The position numbers were made by a program, and so were the translations under genes. Under the pieces are notes generated by a model, which searched no databases, was not told the DNA's origin, and worked only from the letters and a program-made list of their open reading frames with translations. From Austropuccinia psidii (lineage: Eukaryota > Basidiomycota > Pucciniomycetes > Pucciniales > Sphaerophragmiaceae), in assembly GCA_023105745.1 (NCBI GenBank), contig JALGQZ010000001.1:43982082-44046081 (forward strand): 64,000 nt of DNA, given 5' to 3'. Numbering within the stretch: position 1 is the stretch's first letter; each line of letters opens with the position of its first letter. Positions 1 through 11,052 of the stretch are shown here, one piece after another.

Positions 1-417
1 TTTTGGATTGATCTATCCGCATGTCATGGGCTCATTCAGGTAGTGTGGGCCAGTAGTACATTTGTTCATTATACTGATCCAGCGCAGGACAACGAAAGCA
101 CGACACTAGTGGTTATGTCCGCACAATGCTCAAGCAGGTTAGCAAAAACAATGTGGCAAAAAAGCCACGGCTATTATCAGATTGGCGAGAAAGCGGGCTA
201 TCAAATCAGGGATGGTAATACAATCTCATGCCAATTCAAAGAATGAGGAGATTTGCATGTGTGTTGGGTACGTCAGAGGACAATATACACCAGGATTGGA
301 TAGATTCGAGTGCGGGAGATGGGGTGTCTCACATGAAAAAGGGGTGAAGTGGATTATGTACGGTGGCATGCCATCGTACATCTGTCCTGGTTTGTTGCTA
401 TTGTCCAGGATGCCAAT
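1..417. other. Unassigned sequence at window start
   Basis: No recognisable gene. A short frame on the plus strand (positions 43-246) has no motif I recognise and no partner elsewhere in the window. The stretch ends just after a 24-bp palindrome (357-380) of the family also found at 4825, 10665, 60817 and 62139, so it is probably part of a mobile element whose left end lies outside the window. Confidence 0.4.
357..380. repeat. Palindrome, TGTACGGTGGCA half-site
   Basis: A 24-bp inverted repeat without a spacer. The left half is TGTACGGTGGCA and the right half is its reverse complement with one mismatch. It belongs to the family with members at 4825-4848, 10665-10688, 60817-60840 and 62139-62162. 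Confidence 0.75.
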
Positions 418-890
418 GCTTCACACGCGAACCCTTATGCTTGTGCAGGTTCCGACAATGCTAAAAGTTCCTTACGCCTATGCGGGGTGCCAACGCTACA
501 CACGCCAATCCTTACGCTTGTGAAGGTTGCCCACAATGCTGAAAATTTCTTGGCCTGTGCAGGATCCCGAGATTTCACACGCCAATTCTTACGCCTGTGC
601 AGGCTCCCAACAATTCACACGCCAATCCTTATGCTTGTGAAGGGTCCCAAAAATGCTAAAAATTCCTTATGCCTGTACAGGCTTCCGACGATTCACACGC
701 CAATCCTTACGCTTGGGAAGGTTGCCAACAATGCTGACAAATTCTTACACCTGTGCAGGCTGCCAACAATTCACACGCCAATCCTTATGCCTGTGCAGGC
801 TCCCAGCAATTCACACACCAATCCTTATGCCTGTGCATCCTCCCGACAAGTCACACGCCAATCCTTACGCTTGTGAAGGTTCCAGACAAT
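418..890. repeat. Minisatellite, about 39/78-bp units
   Basis: Tandem array with a core reading CACACGCCAATCCTTAYGC, followed by a variable TGTGCAGG or TGTGAAGG block. I count about eight core starts, spaced roughly 39 bp or 78 bp apart. Two overlapping frames are open through it (349-876 and 653-910), but their translations only mirror the repeat (ending in QSLRL-type blocks), so I do not call a gene. Confidence 0.8.
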
Positions 891-1308
891 TTAAACAATT
901 CAATACATGAGTAAGATTAATAGCTTGTGACCATAGGAAAGGCCATGTTTCACAAATCTGGAGTGGATTGCTCACTTGCGGGAAGCTCCCGCTTTTTTAC
1001 AGTTAAGAATGGATATGGCTCTAAACCATGGAAGAAGAAAATATAGGAGACGGTAACGTCAACTATTGGCGCATTTTGGGAAAAAGAGGTTCATGAAAAC
1101 AAATACTCACTCAAACTCTTGGTGGGGCACTTACAAAAATAATTCTCACACAATCAGGGTTTTGCTCTAAGGAGGAAATAAATAATTTTTACGTGAACAA
1201 ACAATGTAATAGAAATTGAACATAACAATAATTGAAGACAAATAATTTATTTAAAAGAAAGTATTACAAATAATAAAAAGAGGAAATAATGACATTTTTT
1301 TTAAATTT
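891..1308. other. No gene seen
   Basis: AT-rich sequence between the minisatellite and the 3' end of the minus-strand cysteine-cluster gene. The last 150 bp are rich in A and T homopolymers, as expected of a 3' flank. Nothing else recognised. Confidence 0.5.
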
Positions 1309-2692
1309 TTATTTTTGTAAGAACCTTGAGACTATCCCGGTGATGTCCTCCTTTGGATAAGCCTCCATTGCTTCACCAAGAAGGGAGTTTAGTTCCTCCC
1401 GGAATTCCCGGTGCATCTCATTTCGATGAGTTGCATCCACAAAAGGAATCATGTGGAGCAACTGACGATGCTCCAACAAGATTCGGTTGATCGATTCGTG
1501 GACGATGGCTCAAGGAATCATTAGGGTTGGTTGCAGGTTGATGAATTCCTGGCAAGCATCATTGTGGGAATGAGAGGAGCTTGGCACCATGGGGGAGGAG
1601 GAGGTTGGGTTCTTGGGGGCAATGGGAGGGAGCTCTGGGGAAGGAACCGGGGTAGGAGTAGAGGGAGGGGGAACAGGAGGGGAAGATGGCAGAGTCGGTG
1701 AAGAAGAAGGGGGAGGGGGAGGGGGATGGGGCGATCTGACGGGCGTATCGTCGATTATGATTATGGAGCGAGGAGTGGCGGGACGAGCTGGAGACGGTCG
1801 AAGAAAAAATGAGGAAAAGTGGATATGGATCGAAGACAAAGAAGGGGTGACTTAGCATAAGGTTCCTCCATGGATTGCGTAGGAGCCACCTCAGGTTCTG
1901 GCTCACGAGTCGTATCGTCCTCAGGTGGTTGGGACAATGGACTTGTGCCAGGAATAGGTGGCTCTTTGGTTCAGGAAGGTTCTAAAAAAGGAGTAAGAGT
2001 CAGTTCACACGACTCGAAAGTGAAAGTGAAAATGAAATGAAACTTTTGCTGCTTACCGCGGAATAATTCCTCAGACCATCGGGTGCCACTTGGGCCTGGA
2101 GTGGGTTGCCGGGGGGTTTGCTTGCGAGGCAAACTAGGAACGGGAGAGTCATATCGGGGGGATTTGGGGGGTTTTGTTCTATGAGTAATGGAAAAAAGTC
2201 AGTATTATTGCGTGAAGAGAAATGAGATAAGGAGGAGAAAGAAAACTTACTTTGGCGTTTGAATCCCATCGGTGACAAGACATGGTGACAATCAGCCCAA
2301 GCTCGAATGTCCTCTCGCCATCGCCATCCTTCATCGGCTGGATAATCACTTCGCTCCAGTCGAGGAGTAAAGTGACCATTGGATGGTGGCCTAGGAGGGG
2401 GAGTGGACAAATCGATACTGGAGGGGACAGGGCTAATCATCCGGAATCGTTCCCGTTGGCCTGTTTGGGAGCCCGGTGTCCATTCACGCTCGGAAATGGT
2501 TTCATCATCGTCGACCACAAAGGAGTCCTCACAAGGGCGTCTTGGGCAGGAACTCCTCTGGCCTTGTGGTCGGAACGGGCGGACAACGAATGAACATTTC
2601 TTGTGTGCTTGTCGGAAAGCATCACAAGCGTTGTTCGTTGTCGAGGAGCGAATGCAGGGGATACCCCGCTTGGTGCATAAAGTGCACGACAT
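1309..2692 (-). pseudogene. Degenerate cysteine-cluster protein gene
   Basis: Minus-strand gene copy starting at ATG 2692. The first about 25 residues hold CTLCTKRGIPC and a later KKC, which resembles the start of a fungal zinc-cluster module, but spacing and number of cysteines do not match a full Zn2Cys6 domain. The middle is rich in P, S and acidic residues and the C-terminus (1309-1510) is a short charged helix-like segment ending in TAA at 1309-1311. At least two introns are likely, since a GTAAGT donor follows codons for FKRQ near 2250. An in-frame TGA near 1508 and a frame change between the first two exons mark this copy as broken. The product resembles, from memory, a repeated rust hypothetical protein. 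It is transcribed away from the SNF2 gene and its promoter recurs at the right window end. Function unknown; DNA binding is only a guess. Confidence 0.55.
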
Positions 2693-3101
2693 CTAAAAAC
2701 AAAACAATTGAGGTTAGTAACTGCATACAAAGTAAACAATCAAGAGAGAAAATGAAGACGTACGATGAATTATAAATTTAAAACGGAAACAAAATAAGAA
2801 CGCTCTAGTCCGAAGTTTTTAAAAGTCTGGAAAAGAGTCGTGAAGAAACATAAGTATTAATATCGGTACATAATGTTGACAAAAGTTAAAAAAAGAGGTA
2901 ACGCACGAGGTGGATAGAAGGGAGGTTCTGAAAGGATCAGCAGAAGAAACAAACAGGCAAAAGGAAGGGGAGTGCGAAAGACAAAAGTAGAAAGGCAGGA
3001 AGACCAAGGGGAATACGAACAAGAAGGACAAACGCGGGTGAGGTTGAACGAAGTGGAGCGGGTGAGAAAGAAAGTGAAGGGCGTGTCGTATGAAGATGGT
3101 C

Positions 3102-3108
3102 TTTTATA
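3102..3108 (-). promoter_or_regulatory. TATA box of the cysteine-cluster gene
   Basis: On the minus strand the sequence reads CCATGGTATAAAAGACC, a canonical TATA element about 410 bp upstream of the ATG at 2692. The leader is pyrimidine-rich (CTTTCTTTCTC blocks) as in many fungal promoters. The same element with the same context occurs on the plus strand at 63879-63885. Confidence 0.6.
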
Positions 3109-3239
3109 CCATGGTGAAGCTGAGACGATCTCAGCAGTTTCAGCACCCGCAAAAGTCTCAGCTTCAAGGCGTGTGGGCAAAATTGAAGCTGAGTCTCAGC
3201 GAATGCTGCAACTGAGAAGTGAAATGCTCGCATGAGGCA

Positions 3240-4824
3240 GAAGAAAAATGGGGGTCTGGCTCAGTATTGCAATTTATTGAATTGTCAAGCTCAGTCAAAT
3301 CCCCTTTGTTTCCTTAAATAGCGACCCGATCACCCAGGAGGGTGGTCATGAGGCCCTTGTTGAATGTGCATTGTGGGTGCAATGCACAAGTGACCCATGC
3401 AGAAATGCACCCGGTGCATTTGGTCACAAGTGACCGCAGGGAGATTACCGGCCGTATGGCCTGGTCATATTGTTTGAACAAAGGGGGGGGCTGTAAGACA
3501 AGTGAATACAGCGTGAGCTTGCCTCGACCCATTGCTCAGGTTTGCTTTCGGGTCATAATTGAAATGCTCAGTGGCTGAACATTTTAATTGCACAGTAATT
3601 GAACCATTGATATAACAATATCAACAGCACCGTGCTGAGCCATTGCTCAGTCGTTTTTGTATGCACACAATCTGAGCATTTGGCACTGCATTGGATGACA
3701 TTTCAGCTAGGTGCAGCATTTCACACGCTTTGGTGAAGTGCTCCAAACTGAGCCTTCCAATGAACTATTGCAAAAATAGTTCATTCCATGGTTTTACTGA
3801 GCACTTCCTCATGGTGCTTTTGACCATGACATGCTCAGCTTGCATGTGCAAATCGGGTGAAACGCAATGCTGAGCATGTGGCACATGAGCTACGTATATG
3901 CAAACGATCGGAAGGTGCATGCACATTCAATATATGCATGAAGGCGCAAGTAGTATTACACCTTCCTGATCTGTACTGTACAGCCAACACTGTAGTACGC
4001 AGTACACCTTTGTAAATGAATGCTTCGGGGCAGAGAAAAAGTTGTTCAACGATGTAACATCCAATCACGTCAAGCCATCAAGTCATATATCTCACCTGCA
4101 TCCCTTTGATGCACCTTGTTGGACAGCTCTGCCTAACTATGGCACAGATGCGCATGTAATCCAAGTTAATGTAAGGGGGTCATAGTGGGATGACTGTTTA
4201 TTTGGGTCATACAAAAAGAGTGGATTGCATCCGGTGCCATTGTTGGGGCAAACAATGACTGGCCCTGCTTGTTCATTGTGCGTGCTCATTGTCGGGCAGC
4301 CACACGCTTTCATACGCACCCCCCAACGGGTCATACACAGGCAACTTTCACACGCCTGGAAGACATTTCACTGCCAGTGTTCCGACCGGCTAGTTTCTTG
4401 GTCGGGTGGTCAGCTTGACTGCAGACGCTCACCTGCTTGTGCGTGGAAACCTGAGGCCAATCAGTGTGGATTTGCTTGAGCCTCATCCACATTAGAATAA
4501 TCCCAGCCTGGGTTTGCATGGGTATCTCCCAACACGGGTCATTTTCTTCACGTTCTAACATGCCCCGCGCAAGTTGTGGCACCTGGCTTGCAGCCAAAAA
4601 TTCCCTTGGGTGGGTGGCCTCTTTCGCCGGAGTTTTGTATGCGCGTGAGGCAAAGACCCGGATGCCAATCTTGGTGGATTAGTACTCGCCTCAAAAGAAA
4701 TAGGGGTGAATGGAAAAGTGGATCACGGCTCACGGCTGGCGCCCCCTTTGATCATCCCACACATTCCCCCCTGGAAGCCTAGTACGCATCAGTCAGCAAA
4801 AAACTTCAGGAAAAACCAAAGTCA
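3240..4824. other. Intergenic region with recurrent GCTCAG motifs
   Basis: No gene is supported. The stretch between the divergent cysteine-cluster and SNF2 genes has many copies of GCTCAG/CTGAGC and TGCATT-like words. About 1.3 kb of it (roughly 3530-4824) corresponds to the unit that is present twice in tandem in the right arm (60817-63460). Short frames here are spurious. Confidence 0.6.
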
Positions 4825-4848
4825 TGTTTGGTGGCATGCCACCAAACA
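4825..4848. repeat. Palindrome, TGTTTGGTGGCA half-site
   Basis: A perfect 24-bp palindrome (26 bp with flanking A and T), half-site TGTTTGGTGGCA, about 500 bp upstream of the SNF2 start. Same family as 357-380, 10665-10688, 60817-60840 and 62139-62162. Confidence 0.85.
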
Positions 4849-4958
4849 TATCTCACCTGCCCACACACAAACATCCCCACAGTGAGATTGCCCTTTGAAA
4901 CCGCGAACATTGCCCAGTAGGTCCCTGTGAAAAATTAACCTGGGGAGGATATGCTCAT

Positions 4959-4982
4959 TGTTCGCTGTCACACCAGCGAACA
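4959..4982. repeat. Variant palindrome, TGTTCGCTG arms
   Basis: Inverted repeat with 9-bp arms TGTTCGCTG/CAGCGAACA around a 6-bp spacer. It lies 110 bp after the palindrome at 4825-4848, so the two could bound a small foldback element. It recurs in the right arm at 60681-60704. Confidence 0.7.
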
Positions 4983-5245
4983 TGACTGCATGCCTCTAAT
5001 ATGCCCTCCACAATAAGTTGCTACAACCCACCCAATTTCGGATATGCTAATGTCAACCTTGTTCCACCAAACGTTTTGTACCTTGCTGCAGATCCAGCAG
5101 TCATATCGGTGAACCCACATTTCGGCCACCTTGCCTTGATATATGCCCCAAATCGGATATGAAAATTATGATCCCAAGAGGCCCACCCCCATCAAGACCA
5201 TGCATGTAACCACAGGCCATCCCCCCTTGACCCCATCGCTGCCTC

Positions 5246-5254
5246 TCATATAAG
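5246..5254 (+). promoter_or_regulatory. Possible TATA element of left SNF2 gene
   Basis: CATATAAGT lies about 100 bp upstream of ATG 5350, followed by a pyrimidine-rich leader and the start context CCATCATGTC. The call rests on position and composition only. Confidence 0.35.
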
Positions 5255-5349
5255 TTCCCCACCTGCGCCTATTTGTCTTCATTCCGTTTAGCTAGCCCCT
5301 CCCGATCATATAATTTCCAACTGTCCCCAAATAATTTAAAATAGCCATC

Positions 5350-7859
5350 ATGTCAACCCCTTCACAGCCACTTTGCATTGGGATGATTAATATTCGTATT
5401 CAAATAAATAGTGATATAGCCTTAAATCCTGAGGATTCCCACTTAGCTTCTTGGATTATCATATGGCACAATAAACACAACATATGTGTTTATCTCCCCA
5501 ATCACCAGCATGCTATTGGCTCTCTACCTGGAACCCTTTCCAAAACGTTGATACCATTCCTTGGGGCACCAAAAATGTTCATGAAATGTGGTCCTGGTGG
5601 GGCATGGATTGAAAATTGCCAATCCAATCCTTCTCAAATATTATTTGTTGAGGGAGTATTTATGACTGATGCAAATGATCCCTCCTCATCTCAGAAACCC
5701 AATCTAGCATTGATGTTCTTCAAATGGTATCCAGACATTTTATTCATAATGGAAAGCTTTCAAACACAAGATTTCAAGCTTAAAATGCCCAAAGAATATG
5801 ACTGTAATACTCATAGTCAATGTCAACTCTTTACTCCGACATTTCTCACTTCAAACTCGAAGCCTGCTTCATATCATGCTGTTTCATCATAGATTTCCAA
5901 GCAAAAACTGATACAATTACCCAGTGGATCAGACCTCCCCATGATGACCCCGCCCCATGCCATTATTCAAACCCCCCTCCTCCCTCATCAAAAGACCGGA
6001 CTAGCTTTTCTCTGGGATCGAGAAATCCCCAATGGCCAATCAGCCCGTAAACTTTGGGCCACCTCACCCCCAGGATCCACTTTGAATGCCAGGCACATCA
6101 TTACAAACAAGGTTGTTAGCTCATTTGAATCCCTTTTGACCAATAACCCTCTTGGAGGACTGCTCGTGGATGATATGGGATTAGGTAAAACCATGCAGGC
6201 CATTGCTCTAATTGGTACCTCCAAGGAGCGGATGATTGCAAACCCCCATCCCTCCACGTCCACCATGATCATCTGCCCCCCTTGCTTAATTACCAACTGG
6301 CAATCAGAAATATCCAAGCATGCTCAGGCTGGAGCGCTGAATTCCAAAATCTACCATTGTCCCACTTGTCACTCATTATCCAAAGACAACATCTTAAAAT
6401 ATGATATCATCATCACTTCTTACAATACTATGACCCAAGAATTTAAGCAAACCAATACCTCTACATCATTCATTTTTCAAATCAATTGGCATCGTATAAT
6501 TTTGGATGAAGCACAGTGAGTGTCTGATCTTAAATGATCCAAATTACCTTTTATATCCAATAACCCTTGCCCCATCTTATAGCTATATTCGCTCTCAATA
6601 CACTGCCACTCACCGTGCCATTAATAGCCTCCTTTCATCCCGTTGAATATGTTTAACGGGCACACCTATTCACAACACCATTTATGACCTTTTGGGCATA
6701 ATATCATTCATCACTCAACCCCAGAGCGCCGATCAAGATAACTGGTCACCATTCATCCTGAGTAGTCTTTCCAAAGGTTGCAATGATATCTTGCATTTGG
6801 CATTGCGGCATTTAAGTTTGCGCCGCACCAAAGCCACACATCTCGAATCCCTCCCCACTATTAGCCATCATTATGAGCTTCTCCCACTCAACCCAACCAT
6901 GCAGCAAGAATATTCCATATTATATGAAGAATTCCTATCATCCAAAAGCAAAGGACCAGGAGAATTTTTCAGAAATATTAATAAGCTGCAAATATTTTGT
7001 AACCATCACATCATGCTTAACACAATTGCAGAGGCGGATTTGGAAGACCCTGAGGGCAGGAGCACTCAGGATAACTCCCCAACAATCACACAAACTATTG
7101 TGGATGTGGAAACATGCATGATGAGTAGTAAAATTGCATACATCCTACAAAGCTTAATGAAGAAAAAACAAACAAGGTGTGGTCCAACCAAATCTGTGGT
7201 TTATACCCAATGGACCCAATTTCTAGATTTGTGCATTAATTCTAATATGCATCCATTACCAATTGAATCCATCTGACTTTTTCATATTGTAGAATTGGTA
7301 TTGCACTTGCCCATCACTCTATCCTTTCAGCACGAATTGATGGAACAATTACAGCACAAGCACAGGAGAACGCACTGGAGAATTTCTTCAATGATCCTGA
7401 ATGTGAAGTACTGATTGCATCCATTGGGGACCCCCAAAATTCTGCCCTGATTTGCGGCCCCTGACATCCACATTTCCAGGAGCCCAATTGGAACCCAGCC
7501 ATTGAGGCTCAGGCTGTTGATCAACTCCATCGTATTGGCCAACAACAACCTGTAAAGGTCATCCACTATATCACTCCTCATTCAGTTGAGGTCAACATGC
7601 GGAAGGTACCTTTCAAGATCATCTTTGACCCTAATTGTATTGTTATTATAAAATCCTTCCTTATGGAAATGCCATTTTCCAAACACCAATAGGTCCAAGA
7701 AAAGAAAAAATCATTAACTGTGTGAGCCTTACTGATATTATATAATTTGTGTTTGACCAAGTTGATAACTCTTGTTCAACCTGGCATAGGTCCACAATTA
7801 TGAACACCATGAGCTGGATTGAACTCCTTTAATATTTCCTGAATGAAAATGAGCAATAG
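5350..7859 (+). pseudogene. SNF2-family helicase, broken left copy
   Basis: ATP-dependent SNF2-type helicase/translocase, closest in style to the Rad5/Rad16 group but without a visible RING finger. An unfamiliar N-terminal part (5350-5940) precedes the helicase core. Motif I reads DDMGLGKT near 6172. Motif II is split by a 67-bp intron (6516-6582) and becomes DEAH only after splicing. LTGTPIHNT (motif III region) follows near 6655, and HRIGQ (motif VI) near 7540. Lesions relative to the right copy: TAG at 5890-5892, TGA at 6644-6646 where the right copy has CGA, a 58-bp deletion near 7417 removing motif V (GTGLN) and the donor of the next intron, and TAA at 7830-7832. Motif VI also has Gln where the right copy has Arg (DQLHRIGQ versus DRLHRIGQ). 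The gene is followed tail to tail by ORF-B and is almost certainly inactive. Confidence 0.88.
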
Positions 7860-8032
7860 AGTATTATTTCTAAGGGAGACGGTGATACAGTCCACCTCAT
7901 ATTGTCTATATTCTGACATATTTAGCAAGTTGTTGCATCCTTAAGAGATAATAATCAGATTTTATTACACCTGCACAAATAATTCACAAAATTTTAATTT
8001 GTCACAGTGCTATACCGTGACAAATTACTAAG
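7860..8032. other. Gap between convergent SNF2 and ORF-B, with hairpin
   Basis: The 3' ends of SNF2 and ORF-B are 173 bp apart. The gap holds an inverted repeat at 7996-8026 with 10-bp arms (AATTTGTCAC/GTGACAAATT) around an 11-bp loop. The right arm has the same hairpin at 46888-46914. It may be a shared 3'-end structure; it is not a bacterial terminator. Confidence 0.55.
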
Positions 8033-10091
8033 TTATTGCAGAGCATCACCATTTGGCCTAATAAATGGCATGTCAAGTATCTTGAGGGCGCTAGTCTGCA
8101 TCTTACTACAGCCTTTGAGTCAATCTTGATCAAATACCTGAAATGATAAGCCTTCCAGAATATCACCATCATCTGTCGATCGTAATTCTGGCAATCTATC
8201 AATAGTTTTTTTACCCTTTTTTTTAATGCGATTACAAAACTCTATGTCTCGATCCATTTTTAATACCAATTCATTAAATAACTGGGAGCGCCAGCGTAAT
8301 CCCACTTTGCGGTAAACTTGACAGCCATTTTCCAGTACCTCCTCAGTATCTGAACATACTCGAGGGTCATTGAATTTTGATGCTAGAATGGAAAAATTAG
8401 CCGTATCACACCATTCATGTTGGCGCTCACGGGTCTGCACATAATCAAGTAGATCATCATCAGTCTTTGCTCACAATGAAGAAGAGATACATTAACTAAC
8501 CCTTTGACAAATCTTTGCGAGCTTTTGATTCTCCTTCTTTTCAACCAAATACTCGGCATCCTTTTGAATAGACTTCCATTCTCTTTTCAAATAAGTGAAA
8601 TATCGCTCCATTAAAGCCGCCACGACCCCATAGTTATTATGATCCTTGTTCCAACAGTATTGATGATACTCGGTGCTGACCAGTGCAAGACGGAATGTAC
8701 GGTAAAACACCATAGACATCAGCTCATTGAAAGGATGTTGCCATGAGCTCTCCCAGTCCCAAGTGAATCGCTTTAGTCCTAGCTTGTGGAGCTCATTTTT
8801 GCAGTAGCTTTGGAAACCCTGAGACTGAACCTGTGTTGATGGCTCATTGAAAACATCCTCGGGGACATAACCGAGATGACCAGCCACTTGAATTGCAATT
8901 TCAAGCTCTTCTGTGCTTGGTGGTGCTGGTAGTGAGGAAAAATCCTTATCCCTAACTTTTAGCAGGAACAGGCAATGTGCATGTACTGCTGATCTCATTC
9001 CATGGAAATTCTCTGGAAGTTCTGCTTTCAGCCATTTTTGTTGCTGCTTCTGGCTTGCACGTTTTGCCACATTGTGAGCTTTACGAGCCTGGTTCCTTTG
9101 CTGTCTGACCTCGGATTGTTCAAGCATACTCTGGGCAAGGCCCATTTGAGGATGGGTGAACTCATTTGACTGAGTGCCATGCTCATGTGCCGTGAAATCG
9201 TCCCTCCTTGATTCATCATTTGTTTCCATTTGAGTCAGAGACATGTTCCCATCCTCATCATCCACCATTTTTTCTGTTGATGAACTGGCATGAGCTGTTC
9301 TTGGTTTGGAGGCATATGGATGATGACGTCCAGTGACTTTCTCTTTATGTACCAGAGGTTAAGATGCATAAAGTTCATCACCTTCCATGCACTTCCTCAG
9401 TTAACACATCAAAAAATTAATGAAGACTAGTCATACTCACAATCTTCAATTGGCTCCTGAGATCAGACTGACTTGCCTTTAGGTGCCATATCTAACCCAT
9501 GAAACAAACATATCAAATTGTGAGAAAGGTTATACTCCGAAATTAAAATGACTTACTTTGATGAAGCGTCAATCCTGGATTTCCCTCCGACAGACCACTC
9601 CAAGTTACATTCTCCAATGGTCTTTTTTGTCGCCCCCCATCCACGTGCCTTTCATCACCCACATGAACCTGAGATCCTGATGGAATATTGAGGGTTGGCT
9701 GTTTACGTCGGCCAAAGGGATCCTGGGATGCCACTGGATTCCGACCAGGATTAAGGAGGAACTCACGTGGAAATTTTGATTGGGGATTGGCATGTGATGA
9801 GATTTGAGGTGTGCCTTCTGGCCCCTGAGACACATGCGTTTGTGTATTAGTGGGATTTGGGGGAATTGGAGTGACGGAAATATTTGGGATTGACCAAGTG
9901 CTTGAAGTTGGAGCCTTTGGATTGCCCACATCAATGTTAAGACCTGATACATTCATTGAGGATGCGATAGGGGTTGTGAGAGGAATGTTGGGACTCAATG
10001 GTGACTGTGTTTGAACCTATTCTATGCTAGATTCACTATCTGAGTCATGAACAGAACCTGAACGGGATTTATGTGACTTGGAAGATGACAT
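8033..10091 (-). pseudogene. ORF-B, unknown protein, broken left copy
   Basis: Minus-strand counterpart of the right ORF-B (44818-46879), with start codon at 10091 and stop at 8033-8035. The N-terminal third is low-complexity and rich in P, S, T and N. The middle has a basic stretch (RKAHNVAKRASQK), and the C-terminal half is charged and probably helical, with YFTYLKREWKSIQKD and CSDTEEVLENG. Lesions include the TAG at codon 25 that is shared with the right copy, a TAA near 9360, and TAA/TGA near 8490 and 8470 where the right copy reads Tyr and Trp. At the site of the right-copy TGA (46307) this copy keeps CGA. No known domain recognised. From memory, similar proteins are repeated in rust genomes near Tnp2-type transposases. 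Confidence 0.7.
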
Positions 10092-10661
10092 AAGGGCCGA
10101 AAAAGTACAGTAATATTTTTAAATAGATAAAACACCTCAGTATTATGATAAAATAGAGTGATATGAGATGAAATATTTTCAAATTTAGAATAGAGAAATT
10201 CTATTAATAGTTGGAACTAAGTGTTGCGTGGAAGTCCAATAAGCCTCCTTTTAGGAGAATCCTCCCTGCCTCCTCTTGAGCTCCTCCGCTTTTATCGGAA
10301 ACCACCCGGCACGGCCTACCACCATATAATGTAATATTTCCTTGATCTCAAAGGGGACCCATCATCCATAAGTAATCATATTTGGTAACATTTCCGCCTC
10401 TCCATTGTCACATTTTGTGAATTATCCAAACTGCCAATATATGCATCAAAATTCCACAGCATTGTACATCTGTAAAGGGGTATATTCATGAAGGATTTAC
10501 CCACAAAAGAGACATCACCTTTTCAAGAAAGGCAAGACAATCCAAATCACATTCCAACCGATTAAAAGCCTGCTGCACTAAAACCAAATACCAAGACTTT
10601 AGCTGCACTCCAACCCCTTATGTAATAGAGTTATATTGTTATGTCTGTAATAAGGTTTAAG
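10092..10661. other. ORF-B upstream region and end of inverted arm
   Basis: AT-rich upstream sequence of ORF-B with a GC-richer block at 10230-10320. Similarity to the right arm stops after TGTAATAGAGTT at 10632; there the right arm joins a retroelement fragment. No gene seen. Confidence 0.6.
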
Positions 10662-10691
10662 CCATGTACGATGGCGTGCCAGCGTACATGG
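10662..10691. repeat. Palindrome, TGTACGATGGCG half-site
   Basis: Imperfect 30-bp palindrome (CCATGTACG...CGTACATGG, two mismatched pairs in the centre), just outside the end of the duplicated arm and about 360 bp before the Tnp2-like gene. With 4825-4848 it brackets the SNF2/ORF-B pair in the left arm. Confidence 0.7.
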
Positions 10692-11052
10692 TTTGAATGT
10701 CAATCCCCTCAAATCAATGTTGACACATCCCTATTGGAACACCCCTCAAGGGTCAAAACCGCAGTATCGCCATGTGTAAATAAAATAGAATATGTATGAG
10801 CATTGAGCAGCATGGCATTTTACCCAATTAAACTCCTCACCAATTCCGCCATCCAGATGAGACATGTTACACTCCATCAGCTGCAGCTCACACACCATTA
10901 CAAATGGGATAAAATTCTCAGATGGCTCAAATCATCTCCCCCTTCATAAATAATCACTCAATTTTTTTGCCAATAAATAACACTCCTAAACACTTTCACA
11001 TCAGCCAGAGATATTTATACACAAACCAACCGTACTCCCAATTCCTGCAACA

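Larger units (their letters stand above)
2990..10632. repeat. Left arm of the large inverted duplication
   Basis: This arm matches the reverse complement of 44277-64000. Matching anchors include the cysteine-cluster promoter (about 3100 versus 63880), the SNF2 start (5350 versus 60313), the SNF2 stop (7859 versus 47053), the ORF-B start (10091 versus 44818) and an end at TGTAATAGAGTT (10621-10632 versus 44277-44288). The right arm is longer because of a 10.7-kb Gypsy insertion and a 1322-bp tandem duplication. The right copy leaves the window at 64000, so the full length of the duplication is unknown. Confidence 0.85.

Noticed and set aside
349..910. 175-aa and 85-aa repeat proteins
   Set aside because: Open frames follow the minisatellite units and have no non-repeat coding part.
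1559..1906. Long overlapping proline-, serine- or glycine-rich frames on both strands
   Set aside because: Low-complexity GA/CT-rich sequence of the cysteine-cluster gene's linker; only the minus frame 1510-1839 fits the gene.
7996..8026. Rho-independent terminator
   Set aside because: No T-run directly after the stem in a fixed orientation, and the DNA is eukaryotic.
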